A stretch of 64,000 nucleotides of DNA from Herbaspirillum autotrophicum (GTDB taxonomy: Bacteria > Pseudomonadota > Gammaproteobacteria > Burkholderiales > Burkholderiaceae_D), in the NCBI RefSeq assembly GCF_001189915.1, contig NZ_LFLS01000002.1, positions 186,001 through 250,000 on the forward strand, in the 5' to 3' direction. The translations under genes and the position numbers were made by a program. Below the pieces are notes generated by a model that was not told where the DNA came from, ran no database searches, and saw nothing but the letters and a program-made list of their open reading frames with translations. Position 1 is the stretch's first letter; each line of letters begins with the position of its first letter. Shown here piece by piece: positions 46,351 to 55,825 of the stretch.

Positions 46351-47850
46351 TTGCCTGTAGCCTCACTTTCGGATTTGCTGCTGTTGCGCATCGACCGCCA
46401 GTTGCCGCTCAACCGCCAGATCTATCACATCATTCGCGAAGCCATCCTCAGCCAGATGTTGCCGACCGGCATGCAATTGCCGTCCACGCGCGATCTGGCG
46501 CGGGCGCTGGCGATGTCGCGCAATACCGTGACCTACGCCTACGATCAGTTGCTGGCCGAGGGCTATCTGGAAACCCGCACCGGCGCCGGCACCTTCATTA
46601 CCGACACCACGCCGGCCGACATCCGGCTGGCAGCGCCGCCGCACCCGGCGTCCCATGGCCGCCATGCCGACCACACGGCACAACCGCGCTCGGCACTGTC
46701 GGCACGCGGTATTGCCATCACGCAGCAAGCCGGGGTCAGCGACCGCCAACTGGAAGCCTTCATGCCCGGCATTCCCGATGTGTCGCGCTTTCCGCACAAG
46801 ATCTGGAACCGTCTGCAAAACAAATACTGGCGCCGCACCCATCCGGAATTACTGACCTATGGTCAGGGCGGCGGCCACCTGCCGTTGCGCGCGGCGATTG
46901 CCGAATATCTGCGCAGCGCGCGCTCGGTCAATTGCCAGGCCGAGCAAGTACTGATCACCACCGGCATTCATCAGTCGCTCGACATCATCGTCAAACTGCT
47001 GGGCGAGAACGGTGATGCCGCCTGGGTTGAAGACCCGTGCTACTGGGGCACCCGCAGCGTACTCAATTCACTCGATATCAAGACCCTGCCGATTGCAGTC
47101 GATGCCGAGGGCTTGCCGCTCGAACATGCACTGACGCCGCCACGCTTCATCTGCACCACGCCATCACATCAATATCCGCTCGGCATGGTCATGAGTCTGT
47201 CGCGGCGGCGGTTGTTGCTGGAATATGCCGCCGCGCATCAGAGCTGGATCATCGAAGACGATTACGACAGCGAATTCCGTTACGGCAGCGCGCCGCTGGC
47301 ATCGCTGCAAGGTCTGGACCGGCACGACCGGGTACTGTACATGGGCACCTTCAGCAAAACCATGTTCCCCGGCTTGCGCATCGGTTTCCTGGTGGTGCCG
47401 GAAGCGCTGGCGGCCTCGTTCGCCAGCGGCAGCGCCGAGTTGTATCGCGGCAGCCAGCTCTTCCTGCAAGCGACGCTGGCCGACTTCATGGGCGAAGGCT
47501 ATTTCGCTTCGCACATCCGCAAAATGCGCCTGCTGTATGCCGAGCGCCTGCAATTGCTGCAAGCCGCGATCCGCGAATTTCTGCCACCGCAGCTGGAAAT
47601 CATGGGCGGCGAAGCCGGCTTGCACCTGACCCTGATGTTGCCGCCCGGCTGCAGCGACCAGGCCATCAGCAACGAAGCCCGCAGCGCCGGCATCATCGCC
47701 CGCCCCTTGTCGCGTTACTACATGCACGCCGACAGCGCCCGCCAGGGCTTGCTGCTGGGCTACGCCAATACCGAAAATGAACAGATCCGGCCAGTCTTCA
47801 AGCGACTGGCGCAGATCATCCTGCGGCACTTGCCGCCTCAGAACGACTGA
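46351..47850 (+). CDS. gabR: GabR/MocR-family transcription regulator
   Basis: A 499-residue fusion of an N-terminal GntR winged helix (about residues 10-75, LPSTRDLARALAMSRNTVTYAYDQLLAEGYL) to a fold-type I aminotransferase domain. The PLP Lys lies in MGTFSKTMFPGLRIGF and the PLP-pocket Asp/Tyr segment in IIEDDYDSEFRYG. The start appears to be TTG 46351; no in-frame ATG lies closer to the domain. It is divergent from gabT-gabD and probably activates them with GABA and PLP. Confidence 0.9.
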   Translation: MPVASLSDLLLLRIDRQLPLNRQIYHIIREAILSQMLPTGMQLPSTRDLARALAMSRNTVTYAYDQLLAEGYLETRTGAGTFITDTTPADIRLAAPPHPASHGRHADHTAQPRSALSARGIAITQQAGVSDRQLEAFMPGIPDVSRFPHKIWNRLQNKYWRRTHPELLTYGQGGGHLPLRAAIAEYLRSARSVNCQAEQVLITTGIHQSLDIIVKLLGENGDAAWVEDPCYWGTRSVLNSLDIKTLPIAVDAEGLPLEHALTPPRFICTTPSHQYPLGMVMSLSRRRLLLEYAAAHQSWIIEDDYDSEFRYGSAPLASLQGLDRHDRVLYMGTFSKTMFPGLRIGFLVVPEALAASFASGSAELYRGSQLFLQATLADFMGEGYFASHIRKMRLLYAERLQLLQAAIREFLPPQLEIMGGEAGLHLTLMLPPGCSDQAISNEARSAGIIARPLSRYYMHADSARQGLLLGYANTENEQIRPVFKRLAQIILRHLPPQND

Positions 47851-48962
47851 CTGCGCATCGCTGCCGGATGCCCGCCGAGTGCAATGCGGGTGCCGGTATC
47901 GACCAGCGTATCGCCATCGATGCGCAGCACCGACATGTCGGCGTCGAGGAAATTGCCGACATACAGGTAGCGGCCATCCGGGCTGAATACTGCCCCTTCG
48001 GGCAAGGCGCCGACGTCGATTTCACTGACGCGCGTCACCTGTGCACCATCGATCTTGAGCAAGACCACTTTGCCATTGCGATGATAAAACCAGGCTTCGT
48101 GGTTGCAATTCGACCCCTGAATCACAATCGCCGCCGCATGGGTGCCGGTCGGGCTCATGACCAGACCTTCCGGGGCGTCATCCACCACAACCTTGTTGGT
48201 GACGCGCGGCGGATTGACGGTGATATCGATAATACTGATGGTATCGGCATGACCATCCGAGGCATTCGGATGGCCCATGTCCACGGTCAGCGCCAGCGTG
48301 CCGTCAGGGGTGATCACGAGGTTGTAGGGCACCAGCCCGGTCGGGATATCGGCTTCATGTTGGTAACTGACATTCTCGCCATCGATCTGCAACACGCCCA
48401 GCGTATGCGTTTCCATCTTGGCAAAGAAAGCGCGGCGGCCATCGGCATCGAACGCCACTGCCACCGGATGGCCATCGACCGCCACGGTACCGATCAGGCT
48501 TACCTGCTTGTCGCGAATGCGCAATACCGAGATCGAATGGTCGGCACGATTGGCAATCAATGCCAGCGTGCCGGCGCGGTTGATCGCCATGCCCGAGGGT
48601 TGCGGTCCGACTTCCAGCGTGGCGATCATGGCCGGTGGTTGCAGCGTCAGGTCAACCACATGCAGCAGATTGCCCGGTCCCGGCGTCCACACGCCATCTT
48701 GCTCACGCCAGCGCATCGGATTGGCCAGCAAGGCCAGCGTGTTATCGGGCGTGATGGCCAGATTGGTGGGCGGGCCGAACAAGGAATTTTCGACCGGAAT
48801 CGTGACCACGTGACGCGGTTGCGCCGGATCACTGCCGATATCGAAAATCATCAGGTGATCATTGCCGGCCGCCAGAAAATGAATCTTGCCGGCGGCATCC
48901 CAGGTCACTTTTTCATCGTTGGCGACCAACATGTAATGTGGTGCCGGATGGTTGGTATGCAT
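47838..48962 (-). CDS. YncE/lactonase-like beta-propeller protein
   Basis: A 374-residue propeller of repeated blades with the pattern N-x-A-x-T-P-D-x-x-x-A-L (NLAITPDNTLALL, NLVITPDGTLALTVD, VFSPDGRYLYVGN). It is related to YncE and 6-phosphogluconolactonase-type propellers. The start ATG 48962 has AAGGAAC about 5 bases upstream, and from that start no signal peptide is visible. Its last 13 bases overlap the end of the convergent gabR. It follows the peptide-type ABC transporter by 53 bases. Function is unknown. Confidence 0.8.
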   Translation of the reverse strand: MHTNHPAPHYMLVANDEKVTWDAAGKIHFLAAGNDHLMIFDIGSDPAQPRHVVTIPVENSLFGPPTNLAITPDNTLALLANPMRWREQDGVWTPGPGNLLHVVDLTLQPPAMIATLEVGPQPSGMAINRAGTLALIANRADHSISVLRIRDKQVSLIGTVAVDGHPVAVAFDADGRRAFFAKMETHTLGVLQIDGENVSYQHEADIPTGLVPYNLVITPDGTLALTVDMGHPNASDGHADTISIIDITVNPPRVTNKVVVDDAPEGLVMSPTGTHAAAIVIQGSNCNHEAWFYHRNGKVVLLKIDGAQVTRVSEIDVGALPEGAVFSPDGRYLYVGNFLDADMSVLRIDGDTLVDTGTRIALGGHPAAMRSQSF

Positions 48963-49015
48963 ATTGTTCCTTGCTGCGGAGAATGAGGTCATGGTGCCGG
49001 GCGTGCGGATGCTGC

Positions 49016-49807
49016 TCAAGGCGGCGCCAGCGTCGAGCTGATCAGTTGCCGCGTATAAGGATGCTGCGGCGCGAAATACACTTGCTGCGCGGCGCCGCGT
49101 TCGACGATCCGGCCGGACTGAATCACCAGAATATCGTCCGAGATATGCTGCACCACCGCCAGATTGTGGCTGATGAACAGATATGCCAACTGGAATTCGC
49201 GCTGCAATTCCTGCAACAGATTGAGAATTTGCGATTGTACCGAGACATCCAGCGCCGAGGTCGGTTCGTCGCAGATCAGGATGCGCGGGCGCAGCATCAG
49301 GGCGCGGGCGATGGCGACCCGCTGCCGCTGACCGCCCGACAATTCGCGCGGATAACGCTGATGAAAACCGGCGCTGAGACCGACTGCGTCCATCATGGCG
49401 CGCGCTGCACGGTCGCGGCTGGCGGCATCGCCGATGTCATGCGCACGCAACGGCAGGCTCAGGATCTGGGCAATCGTGGCGCGCGGATTGAGCGATGAAT
49501 ACGGATCCTGAAACACCATTTGTATGGTGCGGGCGCGTTCCATGCGCGAGGTTTCCTGCAAACTCTTGCCATCCAGCAGCACCCGTCCGGTGCCGGGACT
49601 AATCAGGCCGAGCAACAGTTTGGCAATGGTCGATTTGCCGCTGCCCGACTCGCCGACCAGTCCGGTGGTGACACCGGTATTGAGCGTGAAATCGATGTTG
49701 TCCAATACCTGCGGCGCGGCAGCAGCGCCAAACAATCCCATTCCGGATTTCTTGTAGCTGAAGGACACGCCTTCCAGTGCCAGCGTTTGGGCGATGTGCG
49801 CGCTCAT
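49016..49807 (-). CDS. oligopeptide-type ABC transporter ATP-binding protein (DppF/OppF-like)
   Basis: A 263-residue ABC ATPase with Walker A GESGSGKST, signature [15 protein letters not shown] and Walker [34 protein letters not shown] is typical of DppF/OppF. The start ATG 49807 overlaps the stop of the upstream ATPase gene (ATGA). The C-terminus lacks the usual Cys-rich tail. Confidence 0.92.
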   Translation of the reverse strand: MSAHIAQTLALEGVSFSYKKSGMGLFGAAAAPQVLDNIDFTLNTGVTTGLVGESGSGKSTIAKLLLGLISPGTGRVLLDGKSLQETSRMERARTIQMVFQDPYSSLNPRATIAQILSLPLRAHDIGDAASRDRAARAMMDAVGLSAGFHQRYPRELSGGQRQRVAIARALMLRPRILICDEPTSALDVSVQSQILNLLQELQREFQLAYLFISHNLAVVQHISDDILVIQSGRIVERGAAQQVYFAPQHPYTRQLISSTLAPP

Positions 49808-50802
49808 GCCGCCACCTCTTTCATCTGCTGCAACTGCCCCGGCTTCAGACACAGGTAGCTGTGCATGCCATGCTGTGCCGGTGCCGGTCCCGGCTCGCGG
49901 CAGGCATCTTCATGCAAGGAACAGCGTTCATAAAACGGACAACCGGCGATGTCGTTATCGAATGACGGAATGCTGCCGCTGATCGACGGCAAGGCCGATT
50001 TCGGCACGGTATGGCCGGGACGCGGAATGCAGCGCAACAGCAAGGTGGTGTACGGATGCAAGGGATGGCGAAACACTTCTGCCGCCGGTCCGGCTTCGAC
50101 CACGTCGCCGGCATACATCACCATGACGTCATCGGCGATCTTCGAGACCAGTCCCAGGTCATGCGAAATGAAGATCAGGCCGATCTTGAATTCGCGCTGA
50201 ATGTCGCGCAACAATTCCAGCAATTCAGCCTGGACCGTGACATCCAGCGCCGTGGTCGGTTCGTCGGCGATCAACAGATCGGGACCACACATCAGCGCCA
50301 TGGCGATCATCACGCGTTGCCGCAAGCCGCCCGACAATTCATGCGGGTACTGCTGCAAGCGCGCTTCGGGATTGGTGATACCGACCCGTTTCAGCAGATA
50401 GATGGCGCGTTCGGTCGCCGCCCGGCGACTCACTTTCTGATGCTGCAACAAGACGTCGGTCAGTTGCGTGCCGACCGTAAACACCGGATTGAGCGAGGTC
50501 ATCGGATCTTGAAAAATCATGGCAATCCGGGCACCGCGCACATCACTCCACTGCCGTTCACTCAGTTGTGCCAGGTCGATACCATCGAAGCGCAAGGTGG
50601 TACTGCGCCGGACCACGCCGTCGGCCAGCAGGCTCATCAGTGACAGCGCGGTCAGTGATTTGCCGCAGCCGGACTCGCCGACGATGCACAATGTCTTGCC
50701 GCGCTGTACCGAGAACGACACGTTGCGCACCATGTGCTTGACCGGCGTGGTGCTGACGATGTCGACGTGCAAGCCTTCAACACATAACAATGCTGGTTCC
50801 AT
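49804..50802 (-). CDS. oligopeptide-type ABC transporter ATP-binding protein (DppD/OppD-like)
   Basis: A 332-residue ABC ATPase with Walker [24 protein letters not shown], signature [15 protein letters not shown] and Walker [15 protein letters not shown]. The C-terminal OppD-type tail with cysteines ([18 protein letters not shown]) binds an Fe-S cluster in some homologues. The start ATG 50802 lies 2 bases after the permease stop. Confidence 0.92.
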   Translation of the reverse strand: MEPALLCVEGLHVDIVSTTPVKHMVRNVSFSVQRGKTLCIVGESGCGKSLTALSLMSLLADGVVRRSTTLRFDGIDLAQLSERQWSDVRGARIAMIFQDPMTSLNPVFTVGTQLTDVLLQHQKVSRRAATERAIYLLKRVGITNPEARLQQYPHELSGGLRQRVMIAMALMCGPDLLIADEPTTALDVTVQAELLELLRDIQREFKIGLIFISHDLGLVSKIADDVMVMYAGDVVEAGPAAEVFRHPLHPYTTLLLRCIPRPGHTVPKSALPSISGSIPSFDNDIAGCPFYERCSLHEDACREPGPAPAQHGMHSYLCLKPGQLQQMKEVAA

Positions 50803-50804
50803 GA

Positions 50805-51653
50805 TCACTCTTTCCTTTGCGCCCGGCGGATGATGTCGCCGGTCTGATTCACACACAACACCAGCAAGAACAGCACCACGCTGGGGATCACCACCAGCGA
50901 TGGCTGAAACAGAATGTTTTCCTTGCCCTCGGCAATCATCAGTCCGAGCGATGGCAGCGGCGGCGGCACACCGAGTCCGAGGAACGACAGCGACGCTTCC
51001 AGCGTCACCGCCATGGCGGCGTCCATGGTGCCGATGATGACCAGATTGCCGAACAGATTCGGCATCACTTCATGCCACATGATTTGCCAGTGCGAACATC
51101 CTTGCAGCCGCGCCGCCACCACAAAATCGGCATTGCGCAAGCTCATCGCCATGGTGCGTGCCACCAGCGCATAACGTTCCCATAACAGGCCGCCCAGCAC
51201 CAGCACCACAATCGTCAGCGACGCGCCGAACAGCGACACCACGGCCAGCGCCACCAGAATGATCGGCAGCGACAAGCGGGCCGTGATCAGAAACGAAATC
51301 ACGCGGTCGGTGATGCCGCCGAAATAGCCGGCGCTGACGCCGAGCACGGTACCGATAATGCCGCCCATGAGTGCGACACTGACACCAATCAGCGCCGATA
51401 CCCGCACGCCGTACAAGGCGCGCGCCAGCACATCGCGGCCGAGGTGATCGGTACCGAGCACGTGGGTCCAGCTGCCGCCCTCGCCCCACACCGGTTCTTG
51501 CAGGCGCGCCAGCAAATCCTGGGTATAGGGATCGGCATTGAGCAGCAGCGGCCCGAACAAACCGGCCGCTACCAGCAAGCAAAGCAGGATGGCAACGCCG
51601 TGACGCCGCAGCGACAGTCTTGGCAATGAATTGAATAGCTTGTGCATGAGCAT
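50805..51653 (-). CDS. oligopeptide-type ABC transporter permease (DppC-like)
   Basis: A 282-residue inner-membrane permease with an N-terminal segment (VAILLCLLVAAGLFGPLLL), HVLGTDHLGRDVLARALYGVR and the EAA loop FVVAARLQGCSHWQIMWHEVMPN. All are typical of DppC/OppC. The N-terminus has two possible ATGs (51653, 51647). Confidence 0.92.
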   Translation of the reverse strand: MLMHKLFNSLPRLSLRRHGVAILLCLLVAAGLFGPLLLNADPYTQDLLARLQEPVWGEGGSWTHVLGTDHLGRDVLARALYGVRVSALIGVSVALMGGIIGTVLGVSAGYFGGITDRVISFLITARLSLPIILVALAVVSLFGASLTIVVLVLGGLLWERYALVARTMAMSLRNADFVVAARLQGCSHWQIMWHEVMPNLFGNLVIIGTMDAAMAVTLEASLSFLGLGVPPPLPSLGLMIAEGKENILFQPSLVVIPSVVLFLLVLCVNQTGDIIRRAQRKE

Positions 51654-51665
51654 AGGGAAATGGAA

Positions 51666-52583
51666 TTAGCGCGTGCTGCGGATGCGCGGATCGAGCCAGC
51701 CGTTGAACAGATCGGCACACAAGGTCAAGGCGATATAGAACAGCGAAAACACCAGAATCAGGGCCTGGATAGTCGGAAAGTCGCCGCGCAGGATGGAAAT
51801 CCAGGCCAGCTGACCGGCGCCGTTGATGGCAAACACCGACTCGATCACCACCGACCCGGCCAGCAAGGTGCCCATCTGCGCCGCGGCCAGCGACACGATG
51901 GGTCGCACCGCATTGCGCAAGGCGTACTTCAGCAAGATCTTGCGTGCATCAAGGCCCATGGCGCGCGTGGTGCGGATGTAATCGGCGCGCAGCACGCTTT
52001 CCATTTCGGCTTTCATGAGGCGGATCATGGCCGGCGTGGCAAATACCGCCAGCACGATGGTCGGCATCACGAAATTGCGCCAGCTGTCGAAACCCGAGGC
52101 CGGCAGCCAGGAATTCTGCACACTGCAAATGATGATCAGCAGAAACGCCAGGCAAAATGGCGGCATCGCCTGACTGCACGCGGTGAACCACATCGTCAGC
52201 CGGTTGATCCATGACTTTGGCCAGTAACCGGCAGCAATCCCGAGCGGCAAGGCAATCAGCAAGGCCAGCAACATCGACAATGCGCCGAGCTTGGCGGTCA
52301 ACGCGAAATGCTGCAGCAGCAATTCACTGACCGGACGCCGGAAATACAGGCTTTCGCCGAAATCGCCATGCGCCAGCGCCGCCAGCCATTTGCCATACTG
52401 CAGCACAATCGGCTGGTCAAAACCGTATTGCGACGACAGATGCGCGACATCGGCGGCACTGCCCTCGCCGGCCAGCCTGGCGGCCGGATCGCCGGAAGCG
52501 AAGATCAGGGTAAAGCTGATCATCGAGACGAAAATGACCAGTCCCAGAGACACCAGCAAGCGCCGCAACATGTAGAAAATCAT
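51666..52583 (-). CDS. oligopeptide-type ABC transporter permease (DppB-like)
   Basis: A 305-residue permease with six membrane segments: MLRRLLVSLGLVIFVSMISFTLIF at the start, the FGESLYFRRPVSELL periplasmic signature and the EAA loop YIRTTRAMGLDARKILLKYALRNA. The start ATG 52583 has AGGA about 8 bases upstream. Confidence 0.92.
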   Translation of the reverse strand: MIFYMLRRLLVSLGLVIFVSMISFTLIFASGDPAARLAGEGSAADVAHLSSQYGFDQPIVLQYGKWLAALAHGDFGESLYFRRPVSELLLQHFALTAKLGALSMLLALLIALPLGIAAGYWPKSWINRLTMWFTACSQAMPPFCLAFLLIIICSVQNSWLPASGFDSWRNFVMPTIVLAVFATPAMIRLMKAEMESVLRADYIRTTRAMGLDARKILLKYALRNAVRPIVSLAAAQMGTLLAGSVVIESVFAINGAGQLAWISILRGDFPTIQALILVFSLFYIALTLCADLFNGWLDPRIRSTR

Positions 52584-52608
52584 GAGGTCGTCCTGTTTGT
52601 TGATACCG

Positions 52609-52632
52609 GCCCGGGACCTTGCAATCCCGGGC
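52609..52632 (-). other. intercistronic hairpin between binding-protein and permease genes
   Basis: GCCCGGGA (52609-52616) and TCCCGGGC (52625-52632) are perfect 8-base arms with an 8-base loop. The hairpin sits after the binding-protein stop and before dppB, where it would lower permease mRNA relative to binding-protein mRNA. Confidence 0.55.
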
Positions 52633-52648
52633 ATCGCTGCCAATCCGC

Positions 52649-54166
52649 TTACTTCCAGCTGGCTTTGTAAAAGCGCGGAAACTCATCGGCATCCACGGCA
52701 AAGTTCACCGACTTGTTTTGCGCATAACTCAACGAGTGATTCCACAGCGGCACCCAGTACGCCTGCGCCGCAATGATCTTCAAGGCCTGCGCATAACGTT
52801 GCTTGCGGAAGGCCGGATCGACCGAGGTATCGGCTTCCTTGAGCAGCTTGACCACTTCCGGATTCTTGACCTGATCGTCAGCGCCACCGCCAAAGAAGTT
52901 GCTGGTGCTCAAGGCAACATCGGCGATGCCATACGAACCCCAGGCCGCTGCCAGCAACGGTGCCCGGCCTTCGCGCCACGCCGTGGTGGCAGTCGAGTAC
53001 TGCTGTTCGATCAGATTGATCTTGACGCCGATCTGCGCCAGATTGGCCGATACCACTTCAAAGATGGCACGGGGCGGATAAGCCATCACCATATCCATCG
53101 CAAAACCGTTGGGGTAACCGGCTTCCGTCATCAGACGCTTGGCGCCGGCGACATCGTAGGGATATACCTGGACATCGGTGGCACAGCCGAATTGCAATGG
53201 ATTACAGGCCGCGTTGGTGAGCTTGGACGCGCCGCCGATCAGCGCGCTGCGAATCGCTTCGCGGTTGATCGCCATGTTCAGCGCCTGGCGTACCTTGAGG
53301 TTGGCCAGCGGCGACTTGCCATCCTGAAAACGCGGATTGATCGAGATGTAGCTGATGCGCATGATGTTGACGGTTTTGACATCCAGCGACTTTTGCGCGC
53401 TCAGCTTGCGCGCGGCGTCGGGTGGCAAACGCCAGATCCAGTCCAGACCACCGCCGAGCAGTTCGGCGTATTGGGTGTTGGTATCCGGCAGGATGCGCAC
53501 CACCAGCCGTTTGATGGCAGGCTTCTTGCCGAAATAGCCGTCGAAACGTTCGAACACATAGCGGCTGCCGGGCTGGCTTTCCACCAGACGATACGGGCCA
53601 GTGCCGACCGGCTTGGACCCCATCAGCGACATATTGGCCTGATAGTAATGCTTGGGATAGATCGGCAGATTTTCCGACAACATTTCCAGCGCCAGCGGGA
53701 ATGGTTCTTTCATGCGGATACGGAAGCTGCTATCCGAGATTTTTTCTACCTTGTCGATCCAGCTGACCGTATTTTGAAAGCGCGCGTTGTAGTCTTTCGA
53801 GGCCACCAGATTCAGCGTGTAGACCACGTCATCCACGGTGAGCTTGCTGCCGTCGTGAAATACCACGTCCTTGCGCAAGGTGAATTCCATGGTTTTATCA
53901 TCCACGAACTTGAAGGCCGACGCCAGCGCCGGTTCAAACTTGCCGGTCTGGGCATCTTTCTGGATCAGGCCGGAATACACCATGCGGATCAGGCTCAGCC
54001 CGGGACGGTCGGCTTCCTTGTAGGCATCCAGCGTGGCCGGTGCCGAGTCGAAGGCGACATTGAAGGTATCGTCAGCCTTGGAAGCCAACGCGGCGTGACA
54101 CAGCATCAGTGCCACTGCGCCTGTCACCATCTTTGTTACGACGCTGCGTGAAGTCAGTGAAAACAA
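52649..54166 (-). CDS. ABC transporter substrate-binding protein, family 5 (peptide/opine type)
   Basis: A 505-residue periplasmic binding protein of the DppA/OppA fold: FNVAFDSAPATLDAYKEADRP, FEPALASAFKFVDDKTMEFTLRKDV, VFHDGSKLTVDDVVYTLN. I choose TTG 54166 as start because AAGGAG lies 6 bases upstream and the result is a complete signal peptide (TKMVTGAVALMLCHAALAS). ATG 54130 would truncate its basic part. The family binds peptides, glutathione, opines or nickel chelates; ligand unknown. Confidence 0.9.
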   Translation of the reverse strand: MFSLTSRSVVTKMVTGAVALMLCHAALASKADDTFNVAFDSAPATLDAYKEADRPGLSLIRMVYSGLIQKDAQTGKFEPALASAFKFVDDKTMEFTLRKDVVFHDGSKLTVDDVVYTLNLVASKDYNARFQNTVSWIDKVEKISDSSFRIRMKEPFPLALEMLSENLPIYPKHYYQANMSLMGSKPVGTGPYRLVESQPGSRYVFERFDGYFGKKPAIKRLVVRILPDTNTQYAELLGGGLDWIWRLPPDAARKLSAQKSLDVKTVNIMRISYISINPRFQDGKSPLANLKVRQALNMAINREAIRSALIGGASKLTNAACNPLQFGCATDVQVYPYDVAGAKRLMTEAGYPNGFAMDMVMAYPPRAIFEVVSANLAQIGVKINLIEQQYSTATTAWREGRAPLLAAAWGSYGIADVALSTSNFFGGGADDQVKNPEVVKLLKEADTSVDPAFRKQRYAQALKIIAAQAYWVPLWNHSLSYAQNKSVNFAVDADEFPRFYKASWK

Positions 54167-54237
54167 GATTTTCTCCTTGGGATCATGGAATACAAACGGC
54201 AATACAAACGGGAACGCATACAAACTTCATTGATACG

Positions 54238-54273
54238 AAATTCGGCAGCGGCCGCCTTGCCGCTGCCGAATTT
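54238..54273 (-). terminator. hairpin between ALDH and transporter genes
   Basis: AAATTCGGCAGCGGC (54238-54252) pairs perfectly with GCCGCTGCCGAATTT (54259-54273), a 15-base stem with a 6-base loop directly after the ALDH stop. The minus-strand 3' arm ends in TTT. It may partly terminate the upstream operon, so the transporter may also have its own promoter. Confidence 0.65.
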
Positions 54274-55773
54274 CTACAGTGCGAGGTTGAACCAGGTGGT
54301 TTTCAGATCGCTGTACTTGTCGAGCGCATGCAAGGACTTGTCGCGACCGAAACCGGATTGCTTGACGCCGCCGAACGGCACCGTGATATCGCCATCCATA
54401 TAGCAGTTGACCCAGACCAGTCCGGCGCGCAGCCGGCGCGAGACCCGATGGGCGCGGCCCAGATTGGCGGTCCACAAACCGGAGCCGAGGCCATACGGCG
54501 AATCATTGGCCAAGGCTATCGCCTGTTCTTCGGTACTGAATTTTTGCGCTGCCAGCACCGGTCCGAAAATTTCTTCGCGCACGATGCTGAAGTCCTGACT
54601 GCTGCAATCGAAGATGGTCGGTTCGATGTAGAAGCCGCCGCTGGCGTTGCGCACCTGTTTGCCGCCACTGCGCAGCGTCGCGCCTTCGCGCACGCCGGCA
54701 TCGATGTACGCCAGCACCTTGCGCATTTGCGGTTCGTCGACAATTGCCCCCATCGCGGCGCGCGGATCGCGCGGATCGCCGGGCAACATGGTGGTAGCGA
54801 AATGCTGCACGCGCGCCATGAAGTCGTCGTAAATGGTGTCTTGCACATAGAGCCGCGAACCGGCGATGCAGACTTCCCCTTGATTGCTGAAGATGCCGAC
54901 GGCTGCCGCCTGCGCCGCCTTGTCCAGATCGGGACAATCGTCGAAGACGATATGCGGCGACTTGCCGCCGCATTCGAGCCAGACCCGCTTCAGATTGGAT
55001 TGACTGGAATATTCCATGAAGCGCTTGCCGGTCAGCGTGGAACCGGTAAAGGCAATGCAATCGACATCCATGTGCAAGCCGAGCGCCTTGCCGGCGGCAG
55101 CGCCAAGACCCGGCACCACGTTGAAGACACCGGCCGGAATGCCGGCTTGCTGCACCAGTTCGGCCAGCTTGAGCGCACTCAGTGAGGATTGCTCGGCCGG
55201 TTTGAGAATCACGCTGTTGCCGACCGCCAGTGCCGGCGCGATTTTCCAGGCCGCCATCATCAGCGGGTAATTCCACGGCACCACGGCTGCCACCACGCCG
55301 ATTGCTTCCCGCGTAATGGTCGCCAGCACGTCTTCGCCGGTGGGCGCGATCTCATCGTATTGCTTGTCGATGGCTTCGGCATACCAGGCGTAACACTTCA
55401 CCGTTTCCGGGATGTCGTACAGCACGGCGTCGGCAATCGGCTTGCCCATGTCCAGCGTTTCCAGCAAGGCCAGTTCTTCACCATGCTCGGCAATCAGTTG
55501 CGACAGTCGCAGCAACGCTTGCTTGCGTTCACGCGGATGCAGCCGCGACCAGACTCCGGCTTCAAAGGTCCGGCGCGCTGCCGCCACCGCCAGATCGACA
55601 TCTTCACTCTGACAGGCGACCACATCGGCCAGCTTGCGGCCGTCAATCGGACTCAGTGCGGCAAAGGTGCTGCCGCTGATGGCATCGACGAAACGGCCGT
55701 CGATGAAAGCCTGGTGCTGAATCGACAGCGCCGCGGCACGTTCTTGCCAGTACGCCAGATCATGTAATTTCAT
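54274..55773 (-). CDS. aldehyde dehydrogenase (PuuC-like)
   Basis: A 499-residue NAD(P)-dependent dehydrogenase. It shows PWNYPLMMAAWKIAPALAVG, IAFTGSTLTGKRFM, the catalytic Glu in LECGGKSPHIVFDDCPDLD, the catalytic Cys in NQGEVCIAGSRL and C-terminal FGGVKQSGFGRDKSLHALDKY. It is closest in style to PuuC-type enzymes oxidising omega-amino or related aldehydes. The start ATG 55773 has GGAG 7 bases upstream. It follows the amidohydrolase by 52 bases. Confidence 0.92.
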   Translation of the reverse strand: MKLHDLAYWQERAAALSIQHQAFIDGRFVDAISGSTFAALSPIDGRKLADVVACQSEDVDLAVAAARRTFEAGVWSRLHPRERKQALLRLSQLIAEHGEELALLETLDMGKPIADAVLYDIPETVKCYAWYAEAIDKQYDEIAPTGEDVLATITREAIGVVAAVVPWNYPLMMAAWKIAPALAVGNSVILKPAEQSSLSALKLAELVQQAGIPAGVFNVVPGLGAAAGKALGLHMDVDCIAFTGSTLTGKRFMEYSSQSNLKRVWLECGGKSPHIVFDDCPDLDKAAQAAAVGIFSNQGEVCIAGSRLYVQDTIYDDFMARVQHFATTMLPGDPRDPRAAMGAIVDEPQMRKVLAYIDAGVREGATLRSGGKQVRNASGGFYIEPTIFDCSSQDFSIVREEIFGPVLAAQKFSTEEQAIALANDSPYGLGSGLWTANLGRAHRVSRRLRAGLVWVNCYMDGDITVPFGGVKQSGFGRDKSLHALDKYSDLKTTWFNLAL

Positions 55774-55825
55774 GGGTTGCTCCAGTACGAATGAATGTGA
55801 ATGTCGTGTGCATTTGTGCCGGCGC